DNA of 29,145 nucleotides from Hymenoscyphus infarciens. Its lineage: Eukaryota > Ascomycota > Leotiomycetes > Helotiales > Helotiaceae. Positions 10,922 to 20,959 of the stretch are shown one piece after another. The DNA lies in NCBI GenBank assembly GCA_001414345.1, contig LLCB01000495.1:1-29145 (forward strand), written 5' to 3'. A program made the position numbers and the translations under genes. Every line of letters begins with the position of its first letter. The stretch's first letter is position 1. The notes beneath the pieces were generated by a model that ran no database searches, was not told where the DNA came from, and saw only the letters and a program-made list of their open reading frames with translations.

Positions 10922-12283
10922 ACTAAGAATAACATAGACGTAATTCTTAGTTTTCTAATACTAATTAGTCTACTTATCTTTATAATACTAGAATCTCTAT
11001 CTCTCTTATTAAATAAAAGCGCTTTCTAAAGAATTAAGTAAGTATTAATTAATTAAACTTTTTAATCTAAGCTAATTAGCTAGAACTTTACTACTTCTAG
11101 CATTTTAACCTCTTAAACTTATATTTCTTCTAAACCTGCCTCGTTTTATATAAATACTAATAATTCTTATTATACTATTATTACTTCTACTAGTACTAAT
11201 AATTCTTAACGTATAGTTGTTATATTTAGAGCTCTTATAACCCCTTAGAATACTCCTTAAAAGTTACTCTATATCTCTCTCTAAATACCTACTTACTATA
11301 GATCTTCTTACGAATCTCCTTATATAGCTATATAGTTACCTTAGTTGTCTATATTTATATGTTAATCGAGTATTTTTTTACGTTTACTAAGCTTACTTAA
11401 TACTTATACTATTAATAATACTATTAATAATACTAATAATAATAACGATATACTTAATCTTAATAATACTAGTTCTAAGAATGTTTTAGAATATATAGGT
11501 AAAATAGGATTATAACTTACCTTATTTTAACAAAGTTTTATAAATAGAGCTTTAAATTTTCTTAAAACATAAGTTAGTATTATAAGAATTACTAAAATCT
11601 AGATTAATATAGTATTTAATTATACTTATTAGAGCCTCTAAACTAGTCTCTTACTAATTAAAAGATATACTACTAAAAAATCTAAGTATTTTACTAAGCG
11701 TTAGGATAGCTTACTAAAGTCTATGGTTCTTAAGACTTTTTTATATATTAGTTAATTCTACTATATAGCTGCTAGAAAGCCTAAATTTCTAAATAACGCT
11801 ATTACTAAATATAAGTAAATTTAAATAATTATATACTAAAGAAAAAAGTAACGCTTAGGACTTATTTCTTATAATAAGTTAAAGAGTTTTAATATTTCTA
11901 ATATTTTACTTAATCGTTGTTGTAAATAAGTTATAGTTTATAGTTTATATTCTAATATAATTATCTTTTTTATTTTTTTTTTTATACCTATACTAAGAGG
12001 CTTTAGAAGTTTAGTAGTATTTTCTATAATAATCTCTAGCTAGCTATGTTAATAGAAGAGGCATAGCTACCTAGAAGTCTCGTAGTCTTATATTTATTAC
12101 TAGTGTTTAGTAGTGTTTTTTAATAATATTTATAAGTATGTTCCTTATTTAACAATAGCTAAAGCCTTAAGCCTTACTTTTTCTATATTCTTATATATAG
12201 TTTTTTCAAAATATAATTAATTATAAGAGCATAGTTCATTATTTACGCCATTTAGCTATACACTAAGAGTTAGTAGTCCTTGA
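10922..12283 (+). pseudogene. Decayed gene F, Ser/Thr/Asn-rich protein
   Basis: A + frame from about 10922 to a TGA at 12281-12283, about 450 codons. The N-terminal half is Ser/Thr/Asn-rich (FTTSSILTSQTYISSKPASF near 11080; a run of NT/NN repeats at 11400-11455 such as INNTINNTNNNND). The C-terminal half is basic: YTTKKSKYFTKRQDSLLKSM (about 11660-11730) and YQRKKQRLGLISYNKLKSF. The last 80 bases regain CpA/TpG (CAT, CCA, CAC), and the final TGA is not a CAA/CAG product, so it is likely the original stop. A strong hairpin follows 127 bases downstream. Family not recognised. Confidence 0.5.
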
Positions 12284-12409
12284 AGTTGATTAATTTAGTT
12301 ATTTTAAAAGCTTTATTATTATATTATTCTAAATATATATAGTTAAATATATTATTATACTAAATAAAGTAGTAATACTCTAATTAGATAGTACTATATA
12401 TTAAAAAGC

Positions 12410-12447
12410 TACTATATTAGTACTAATAAGGTAGTACTAATATAGTA
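12410..12447. repeat. Perfect 16-bp inverted repeat, hairpin-forming
   Basis: Arms TACTATATTAGTACTA (12410-12425) and TAGTACTAATATAGTA (12432-12447), 6-nt loop ATAAGG. It sits between the end of gene F and the start of gene G. Perfect pairing is notable in a region saturated with point mutations. It could be the remnant of a small inverted-repeat element or a 3'-end signal; neither is shown. Confidence 0.85.
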
Positions 12448-12480
12448 ACTATATATAGTTAGAACTAAATATAATCGCTT

Positions 12481-13960
12481 TCTTTATCTTAATACCTACA
12501 AGTATAAAAGGACTTTAATTAATTAAAACAATACTTAATAAAGAAAGAGTTATATCTATAAATTACCTAAGATAATTTTATAAGATAATTTCCTAAGATA
12601 ATTTCCTAAGATATTAAGCACTTCTTAAAAAATAAAATAAAAGAGTATTATACTTCTCTTAATATAAGGCTATAGAGCTAAAAATAAAAAGAATAGTTAT
12701 AAGAAAGTAGTAACTTTATTTAATTATTATCTAGATAATCCTTTTATATATAGATTTCTTAATAAATAAGTACGAATTATTTTCTTATTATCTACTTATT
12801 TTTATTTATATTATAAGGCTTTTTCACCAGCTTTAAGTCCTTAAATATATTATCTCTTTAACTATAAAGAAGCTTCTATTTTAAATCTATTATATATCTT
12901 ATATCTAAGTAAATAATTAAAAAAGAAGGTCTTCTTAGATAAGCTACCTTTTATCTATTACTTAATAGTTCTATTAAAGTTAAACTAGAGAAAGAAGAAG
13001 AAGCTAAACTTTAGATATATATAGTTAATTTATTTCTATATTTATTTAAATAGAATTCTTATAGTTAAATAATAGATAATATATAAAGAAGTTATTTCTA
13101 CCTTTTATTATATATTCTATCTTTATAAATCTAAAAATTTTTTACCTACTTTTAAAAGAAGATTAAAAACTCTATATATTAGTAAGTATAAATAAATATA
13201 ATCTACTTAGTATTTTTATTATCAGAGTTTATATATTATCTCTTACTTTTATTATAAGGTTTATAATAGAAAGTCGTTGAAGTTAGCCTAGTTTTAGAAA
13301 TCTATTAGTATCTTAAAAATATTTATTAACTTTATAATTAATAAAACAATCTAGATATTAGTTATAGTCTTAGTCTATAGAAGAAAACGTTTCTAGTTAG
13401 GCTTCTATCTAACGTAATTCTATTAGACATAGTTCTATTTAAGAGAATTCTATTTAAACGTTATTCTAAAAACTTTATTCTATTAATATTAGAATACTAA
13501 GTTAAAAATTAATTTAAGAGCGTAATCTCTGTTATAATCTTTATAGAAAGTATATACTTATTATATTTATACTTATTTATAACTCGTTATTCCTTTACTA
13601 CTAGCTTTTTTATAATACTACTATACTCTTTAATATACCTATTCTTCTTTATAAATTATCTTTTAATTTTCTATACTAATTTAAATTTTACTATAACTAG
13701 TAGTTTACTAGTTATTAACCTATAAATTCGAATTCTATTATTTCTCTGCTATTTTAGAAAGAGATATTTTCTTCTAAGAAATAACTACTTTATATTCTAC
13801 TCTATATACTCTATACTTTATTATATGTTTAGTTAATCTACTATCTTAACTAACGTTCTTAGAATACTTCTTAAAGTATAGAGTATAATATTTAGTATTA
13901 AAAACAAATTACTTACACTTAATAAGTATTATCTATTACTAAAGATTATCTATTATTTTC
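12481..13960 (+). pseudogene. Decayed gene G, 5' and middle parts, frame broken near 13.2 kb
   Basis: From about 12481 a + frame reads LSQYLQVQKDFNQLKQYLIK, then a Lys/Glu/Leu-rich helical stretch with KVKLEKEEEAKLQIYIV (about 12980) up to about 13190. From about 13210 the readable frame shifts by one base and continues to about 13960 with RKSLKLAQFQKSISILK, LVYRRKRFQLGFYL and ILERDIFFQEITTL. The shift may mark an indel or a former intron; I cannot tell which. Stops inside both frames are TAA/TAG. A 13-bp tandem repeat (12566-12617) lies in the 5' part. The family is not recognised. It is probably one gene together with the segment at 13960-15612. Confidence 0.4.
12566..12617 (+). repeat. 13-bp tandem repeat, four copies
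   Basis: Unit CCTAAGATAATTT, copies at 12566, 12579 (TATAAGATAATTT), 12592 and a partial one at 12605. The period is not a multiple of three, so a change of copy number would shift the surrounding frame of gene G. Confidence 0.85.
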
Positions 13961-15612
13961 TACTTTAGAGAGAACAGTTATTATATATAATAAAGAAAAA
14001 ATTTAGTTTATAGGTTAAATTTACGTTTTAGATTTAGCTAAGATAATTAGCAAAGTAAGGCTAGAGCTAAGTAGACTAGAATAGACTAGAGTAGAGCCTT
14101 ATTTATAAAATATAATTTATTTATTTATTAATAGTAGAATCTCTTATAAATTATATTAACGTTAAGTCTTTATCTCTTTTTCTATATTTACTTCTATACT
14201 ATCTTCTTCTAATATTATATATTATAATCTCTATAATTTATACTCTTAATCTTAGATTTAAGCCAAGATTTAAGTCTACCTTTAATAAGAGATCTAGAAT
14301 ATACTTAGTTCTAATATAATTAGTTTAATATAGGAATATAAAGACCTCAAGGTCTACTAAAAAATAATACTTAACTAGCGAAAAAATCCCCTCACTTATA
14401 CTTAAAGCTGATTTAAAGTAGAGAATTTGTAAATTCTCTATTATAAGAACTTATACCTTTACTTATAAAAGACTAAATAATAAGGAACTAGTGTTTAGTA
14501 TCTATACTTTAGATCTCTTAACTAAAGAATATTATTAGTTTAGAGTTAAATATAGTAGACTAGATCTTAATAATATAGCTTATCTTAATAGAAAGGATTT
14601 TAGCTTTCTTAAAGATATAAAATTATATTCTCTAGAGAACCTCGATCTTTTAGTAATAATATAGAAGAAGTAAGTCTAGCTTACTACTACTTAGCTATTA
14701 GTTATTCGTAATTTTTAGATTATAAGCTTTTATTTAACAAAGGAGGAGATAAGCATAGTTAAAGATTATCTAAGGAAATCTATATAAGGTTTTTAAGAGT
14801 TTCTATTATCTATCTTACTTTTTAATAATTCTATATATAATCTTATAATTTATACTATACTTAAAGAAAAGGTTAGATTTACTATATACTATTTAAAAAA
14901 CCTCTTACTTAGATAATTAGCTATATATATTTAGAAAGATAGAGCTAAGGTATAGTCTCTCTAGTATTAGTTACTTCAAGAGTAATTTAAAACTCTACAT
15001 AATAACCGCTATAAAATTACAAAATTACTTTAAATCCTTATTAATAGCTTAATATCTTACTAAGAATCTAGCTAGTATATAAACGTAATTATTATATTAA
15101 TCTATACTAGAGGACGTTATCTTAGCTTAAATAATATAAATACTATTAAGAATTTAACTTAGCTTCTTAGAGTCTATATAGATAAGAGATTAAACATAGA
15201 TATAGTAATAGATATTAAGCCTAGAAGAGATATTTATAATTTTAAAGTTTTAGATAGATTAGAATTTTATAAATTAACATAAAGCTATAGTTAGTTTTTA
15301 AATTATTATATAAACTTTAAACTAATATTATATAGAAATAAAACGACCTTATAAGATAGAGGATTTAGTAAGTAGTGTTAAGAAGAAATAGAAACTTATT
15401 ATATAGTTAATATTTTAATATTATCCTATTCTAAATATATTATAAATTGTTTTATTATATTAAATATATTTAAATTAGATAAGTTATAAGAAATGGAGTA
15501 AAAATAAGGTATATAGTAGATAATAGTAGAAGTTAGGATTAATAAGTAGCGCTTAGATATATATAAGATAAACAGTAGAGTAGAGGCTTAAATTTTAACT
15601 AATAAAATATAA
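13960..15612 (+). pseudogene. Decayed gene G, 3' part, long conserved frame of unknown function
   Basis: One + frame runs about 550 codons to a TAA at 15610. Blocks in order: LNLRFKPRFKSTFNKRSRIY (about 14250), KKQYLTSEKIPSLILKADLK (about 14370), LVFSIYTLDLLTKEYYQFRV (about 14490), YLNRKDFSFLKDIKLYSLEN, TTTQLLVIRNFQ, LTKEEISIVKDYLRKSIQGF (about 14740), a helical IQKDRAKVQSLQYQLLQEQF (about 14930, with one preserved CAA), ESSQYINVIIILIYTRGRYL (about 15070), DIKPRRDIYNFKVLDRLEFY, and QQIIVEVRINKQRLDIYKIN (about 15520). The density of charged and aromatic residues and the constant phase make this one of the best supported relics. I do not recognise the family. Gene H converges on its 3' end. Confidence 0.55.
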
Positions 15613-15994
15613 GTATATACTATATATCTTCTATCCCTCTTCTATTCTATAACATATTATATATTTAATTTTACTCTCTTCTCTAAAAAAAAATAGTAGG
15701 TTCCTCTACTAATAAATATATATAAATCTTCTTCTAAATATCTTTACTTACTACTAACTATTTTTAATAACTTAACTAGATAGTTTTAGTATTAAATCTA
15801 GTTTCTATATAGATAAGTTTAATCTCTTTCTTTTCTAATATATCTACTCAAGTTCCTCTCTTTAAAAGTCGAATATACGATTCTATATATACTATATTAA
15901 AGCTTATAAGTAAACAAGTATTTATATCCTTCTAAATGTCCTATCTTAATAAACCTAATAAGATTAGTAGTATATTAGAGTATATATTAGTAGT

Positions 15995-16160
15995 ATTAAT
16001 ATTAGAAATATTACTTATAATACTATAGTTACTAGTAGTGTTATTAGTAACATCGATATTAGAAATATCACTTATAATACTATAGTTACCAGTGGTATTA
16101 TTAGTAATATTAATATTAGAAGTATCACTAGTAATAACAGAAGTACTATTGTTATTAGTA
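15995..16160. repeat. 57-bp tandem repeat, about 2.9 copies, within gene H
   Basis: Copies begin at 15995, 16052 and 16109 (ATTAATATTAGAA or ATCGATATTAGAA). The period equals 19 codons and the phase matches gene H on the minus strand. Copy differences are mostly C/T and G/A (ATATCAC vs ATATTAC; CAGTGG vs TAGTAG), as RIP would give. Confidence 0.9.
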
Positions 16161-17127
16161 ATACTATTACTACTATTATTACTATTAGTTAAGCAGAGTA
16201 TTTGTTATAATAGGTTAGAAATATAAGTTCTAAATAAGGATATAATCTTCTAAATTAATATAGAACGGGCGTTAGCCTCTAAGAACTCTCTAGTTTATAT
16301 AAGTAAATGAAATACTTAAGGTCTAAAGCTTATTTCTTTATATACTTCTCTAAATTAATTCCTTATATAAGTATAGAAATAGCTCGTTTTGTCGGTTTCT
16401 TTGTCTTAGCTTTAATTACTAATATAATATATTATTTTATATCTATGTTTTTCTAAGATCTCTATCTATTATTCTTATATTAGCTAAAAGCTAAGATTCT
16501 ATAATTTATATCTTATCTTATCTATATACTAATTAATATAAAGGCTTTATTTATAGTTTTATTTCTATAATTCTTAATATACTACCTCTATTTACTAATA
16601 TCTACTTAGACATTTTCTACTACTAGTATAGCTTAGTATACTATTATATATTTATCTTTTACTTCTTTATCCTAGTTAGCTCTCTCTTATTTACTAAGTT
16701 TCTATTACTAATTAGATATAAACGTAGAACTACGACTATCTATTAAAAGGTTATTTAAGTCCTTCTTCTATTATTATTTATATTTCTCTAAAATATCTTA
16801 TTTCTTTCTTTCTTAGAATAAATCCTAATTTATAGGAATTTAATAGATTATAGAAGAAAAGCTCTTTATAGACTTTCTAATATACTTAAAAATTAAGTTA
16901 ATATTTTCTTTCTATTATAGTTTAATAATCTTAGCTATAGAGTTATTAAAATTATAAGTTAAGTAATTAATTTAATCCTTAACTATTATAAAGAGTAGAG
17001 GTCTAGGTTAATTATATTTTATTTATCTAAGATTAAAAGCTTTACAATACTGGTTTTCTTAATAAAGTTCTTTATTATCTTTAGTATTCTCTTTACTACT
17101 AATGTTTAAAAGACTGTTCTTACCTAT

Positions 17128-17187
17128 ATTATTATCTAGATTATTATCTAGATTATTATCTAGATTATTATTTAGATTATTATCTAG
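17128..17187. repeat. 12-bp tandem repeat, five copies, within gene H
   Basis: Unit ATTATTATCTAG; the fourth copy has TTTAG. On the minus strand, in the frame of gene H, it reads as RQQS with both Gln codons converted to TAA. It ends 12 bases before the 48-bp repeat. Confidence 0.9.
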
Positions 17188-17199
17188 TAAACTACTATA

Positions 17200-17616
17200 C
17201 TTATTAGTAACTTAGAGAGAGAGAGTATTTAGCTAGACAAGGGGCTACTTATTAGTAACTTAGAGAAAGAGGGGATTCAGCTAGACAAGGGGCTACTTAT
17301 TAGTAACTTAAAGAGAGAGAGGATTTAGCTAGATAAGAGGCTACTTATTAGTAACTTAAGGAGAGAGGAGATTTAGCTAGATAAGAGGCTACCTATTAGT
17401 AACTTAGAGAGGGAGGGAATTTAGCTAGATAAGAGGCTACTTATTAATAACTTAAAGAGAGAGGGAATTTAGCTAGATAAGGGGCTACTTATTAGTAACT
17501 TAAAGAGAGAAGGGATTTAGCTAGATAAGGGGCTATCTATTAGTAACTTAAGAAGAAAGAGGATTTAGCTAAATAAAGGGCTACTTATTAGTAACTTAAA
17601 GAGAGAGGGGATTCCT
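17200..17616. repeat. 48-bp minisatellite, eight full copies and a partial ninth, within gene H
   Basis: Units start at 17200, 17248, 17296, 17344, 17392, 17440, 17488, 17536 and 17584, each of exactly 48 bases (CTTATTAGTAACTTA at the head, GCTAGACAAGGGGCTA at the tail). Almost all differences between copies are C/T or G/A. Copies 1-2 keep GACAAG and copy 2 keeps TTCAGC where later copies have GATAAG and TTTAGC, a direct record of CpA to TpA change. The period equals 16 codons and is in frame with gene H on the minus strand. Confidence 0.97.
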
Positions 17617-17904
17617 TTAAACTATACTTATTATTACTCTTTTTATTCTATTCTAGTTTAATTCAGTTTAGCTAGATCTTTTCTTTCTCTTAAAAGTAAA
17701 GAGTTAACCTATTTATAACTTAGTATTACTATAGATATTAGTAGATAACTAGGTTAGAATAGAGTAATAGAGATAGTAAGAGAGTAATATATATTATAAG
17801 AGCTATACTAGAGACGATATTAGAAGTAGTTATTTAATATATCTAAGTAATTTTTATTAAGAAAGAGGATTATTTCGTTAAAATGATTTTATATGTATTT
17901 AGCT

Positions 17905-19950
17905 ATGTCTATAGAGTTAGAAGAATTAGTACTTAAATATTTAATTAAAGTACTAACTAGAAATAACTAAAAAAAACTCTAGAATAAGTAATAACTAAAA
18001 GTAGACTAATAAAAAGGTAGAATATAATAAAATATAATTAAAAATCTTCTAACTTCTTAAGTAAAATTATCTAAGCTAAAGTATCTAGTATTTAAGGATT
18101 ATCTCTTAGTCATCTACTTATAAGCTATACTTAGAAAGTTAAAGACTTAGGCTAAATTCTAGCTACTAGTATTATAATAATATTATATTTTAACTTTTAT
18201 TCTTTAATCTTCTACTATTTATATTACCTACGCTATATATAGTCCTTTTATACTACTATAACTCTTAAAATATAGTATATATTTATTTCCTTTATTAAGC
18301 CTTTTATAGCTATTATTATAATAATAATCGATTTAACACTTTATATCTCTTTTAAATTAATAAATATATAATATAATAAAACTAACCTAGGCCCTTAACT
18401 AATATTAATTTATATTATATACTTTATAAATAGTTTATAGACGAAAAATTATAATATACTTAGAAGTTCTTAAAGAGCTCGAAAGAGTATGAAATAGCTA
18501 TAGTAGAAATCAAAAAATTATCTTTTAAAGTAAATAGTATTTACTAGACTAAAATAAACTAAACTAATTGATATTTCCTACCTCCTCTAATATAATAACA
18601 TATTATATTCTATATATAAAAATATAATATTATTAAGAAGAATAGTAAAAAAAACTAGCAAAATGTGAATAATTTATATAAGGAACTTTAAGTTAGATAC
18701 TCTTACTTAGAAAACCTCTATCTAAAATTTATTTAATTATACTAACAAAAAATTAACAACTTTATTAAGTTAAAAGCTTAAAAGTTAAGTAAAGAGAAGT
18801 TATTTAAGGTTAATAAAGGAACGATTAAATAGAAGATAGCTATAAGCTTATAGCTCTACTCTACTTAAGATAGTAATACTTTAATTCTATTAATTAAGCT
18901 AGAGAGCTTAAAAAACAGGAAAGTAAATATATAATAAGAAGTAGTATAGTAATTAGAATTAAAAGACGCTTATTAACCTACTCTTCTACTTATATATAAA
19001 ATAGTATAAAAATAATTATAGAAAACCTAGGAAACAGTTATAGAAGAATATACTAATTCGCTCTTTTAAGATATAATTTCTATTTATAAATTAACCTTAT
19101 CTACTTATTAAACTTAGTAATATAAACCTATCTACCTCTTTAAAAATAGAACCTTAAAATCTAATAGTATATCTTCTAAATTAGAGCTATTACCTTTATC
19201 TAATAATCAATACTTACTAAAGATTTAACAACACTAGCTATATTCTTTACTAAATATAGAAACCTTTTTATAAAATTAGACTATTAATAGTTTAATTCTA
19301 TAGAATACTTATATATACTATATAATTTATAAAGTATAGAGTATTAGCTAAAAAATAAAAAACAGATACTAAAGATAGATTATTTAGTAGTAGTTAAGAA
19401 GAAGCCTGTTTTTAACTAATTTTATATATTAAAAAATAATTTAACAATAATAGAAAAAGACTTATTAACACCTAAATTATAAGAGCCTAAATCGCTCTTA
19501 TAATTTAATATTAAAATAGGATATATATATATTAAAACATAAGAATATTTAAAATATTATAAAGAAGGATAATTACTAACATGTTTAAGAATACTAGCGT
19601 TATATTACAAAGAGCTAGATTTTTCTTCTATATATAAGAAGTTAAAAAAACCTAGCTAGATATATAATAAATAACCCTAGAATAACACTAGCTAGCTTAG
19701 TCTTAATTATTATTAAGATAATATTATTCTACTACTATAAATATACTTAGTAAACGATAGAAGAATATTTATTCCTCTTAGTTACTATTCTTAAGTTTAA
19801 TAATAACTTAAACGTTATTTTAATAATAAGAACCAGTATTTTAATACTTCTTTTAGACAAGCTCTTAAGACTTATTATTATTAGCATTAGTATTATTAAC
19901 ATCTATATTAAATTAATATTTATACTTAAGCTCTAAGACCTTTTACTATT
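17905..19950 (+). pseudogene. Decayed gene I, long Gln/Lys-rich protein, frame broken twice
   Basis: It starts with ATG at 17905: MSIELEELVLKYLIKVLTRN, then KLQNKQQLKVDQQKGRIQQ and a helical FKDYLLVIYLQAILRKLKTQ (about 18110). The readable phase moves by one base near 18.6 kb, close to an A-rich run. It goes on with YSYLENLYLKFIQLYQQKIN (about 18700) and KLSKEKLFKVNKGTIKQKIA, then returns to the first phase near 19.2 kb with QLKNKKQILKIDYLVVVKKK (about 19345), YLKYYKEGQLLTCLRILALY (about 19550) and QVQQQLKRYFNNKNQYFN (about 19810), where CAG and CAA are preserved. The two phase changes may be indels or lost introns. One TGA near 18488 is a candidate CGA product. The 3' end meets gene J. Family not recognised. 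Confidence 0.45.
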
Positions 19951-20493
19951 TAATTTATTAGTTATATTTTAAGTAAGTATAAAGAAAGGCTTACTTAATT
20001 AGACTTCTTATACTTTTAAACATTTAGCTTAGTAGTATTATAGAATTCCTTAAGCTATAGTTTATTAGTAAAAGAATAAAAGAGATAGTTTTATATTTCT
20101 TATAGTAGAAATACTCTTAAGAGTTAATTAGTAATATAATAAGTCTTTATACTAATTAGCTATATCTTTAAGCTTATATATCTCCTTTTTAGCCTTAAAT
20201 AAGAGAACAACTATTTCCTCTTACTTCTTAATAATAGCTTTTAACTAGCTTAACTTATTATAAATACTATTAAACTTAGCTTATAACTTAACTAAGAAAA
20301 GAGATTTTAGAAAAAGCTAAAGTTATATATTACTTTAAATAGTAAAGAATTCGTTCTTACTTATACTATCTCTACTAAAGTTATAAAGTTATTAACTTAT
20401 ATAGCTTAGTATACTAGCTAGAAGCGCCTAATTAACTAAGTTATTATTAGTAGGTTTACTAGTAAGAGTATTAAGAGTATTAAAAGCAAACAT
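19900..20493 (-). pseudogene. Decayed gene J, small helical protein
   Basis: Minus-strand ATG at 20493-20491, then MFAFNTLNTLTSKPTNNN, ALLASILSYISQQL, NFSRDSISKNEFFTIQSNIQ, a helical segment KLSQLKAIIKKQEEIVVLLF and KAKKEIYKLKDIANQYKDLL (about 20190), down to about 19900, near 200 codons. Interruptions are only TAA/TAG. The start is supported by the surviving ATG and by the CpA kept nearby. The arrangement (Ser/Thr/Asn-rich head, then long helices) resembles genes F and H in style, but I see no sequence match. Family not recognised. Confidence 0.5.
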
Positions 20494-20689
20494 AGTAGTA
20501 AATTAACAACAAGATAATATATTAGAATAATAAGTGTTTAAGAGGTTATAGTAAGAAGGTTCTAAGAGGTTAACTATAAGGGCTTATAAGAGGATAAGAG
20601 TACTAGAACTTATACTAGAGGTAATAGGTTATAATAATAGTATATAATAAACTTAAGAGTTTATGTCTTAATATAAAGTTTTATAACGA

Positions 20690-20857
20690 GCTAAAGACGT
20701 ATAACAAGGCTAAAGACGTATAACGAGGCTGAAGACTTATAATAAAGACTTATAATAAAGACTTACGACGAAGACTTACGACGAAGACTTACTAGAGAAG
20801 CTTCTACGAGGTTAGGCGCGAAGGCTTACGATTTATAAGAAAGACTTACGATAAAAG
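20690..20857 (+). repeat. GC-richer minisatellite of 19-bp and 13-bp units
   Basis: Two 19-bp units GCTAAAGACGTATAACAAG/GAG (20690-20727), then five 13-bp units of GAAGACTTACGAC type (20731-20795). Looser copies of CTTACTAGAGAAG follow on both sides of a CpG-rich patch (GTTAGGCGCGAAGGC, about 20811-20825). Neither period is a multiple of three, so coding is unlikely. CpG is common here while CpA stays rare. Confidence 0.8.
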
Positions 20858-20959
20858 CTTACTAGAGAAGAATAATCAAAAGGCTATTAGATAATAAGGT
20901 TATATTAAGTTAAAGTTAAAGTTAAAATTAAAGTTCTAAAGTAGGGAATTAGTAGGGCC

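Larger units (their letters stand above)
15659..17698 (-). pseudogene. Decayed gene H, coiled-coil protein with three in-frame minisatellites
   Basis: A minus-strand frame of about 680 codons that passes in one phase through three tandem repeats: 48 bp (17200-17616; 16-residue unit VAPCLAESPLSLSYQQ), 12 bp (17128-17187; RQQS) and 57 bp (15995-16160; 19-residue unit SDISNIDVTNNTTGNYSII). Between them: EQSFKHQQQREYQRQQRTLL, a helical region with VIETQQIRESQLGQRSKRQI (about 16690) and LIQEQQIEILEKHRYK (about 16470), DKETDKTSYFYTYIRNQFRE with well preserved CpA (about 16400-16340), and FHLLIQTREFLEANARSILI (about 16280). An Asn/Ser/Thr-rich tract precedes the 57-bp repeat and is free of stops for about 90 codons. 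The C-terminal part ends near 15660 after VEEPTIFF. One TGA near 15850 and one near 17665 would need to be former CGA. The 5' end is not fixed. Family not recognised; a structural or nucleic-acid-binding protein is possible. Confidence 0.6.
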
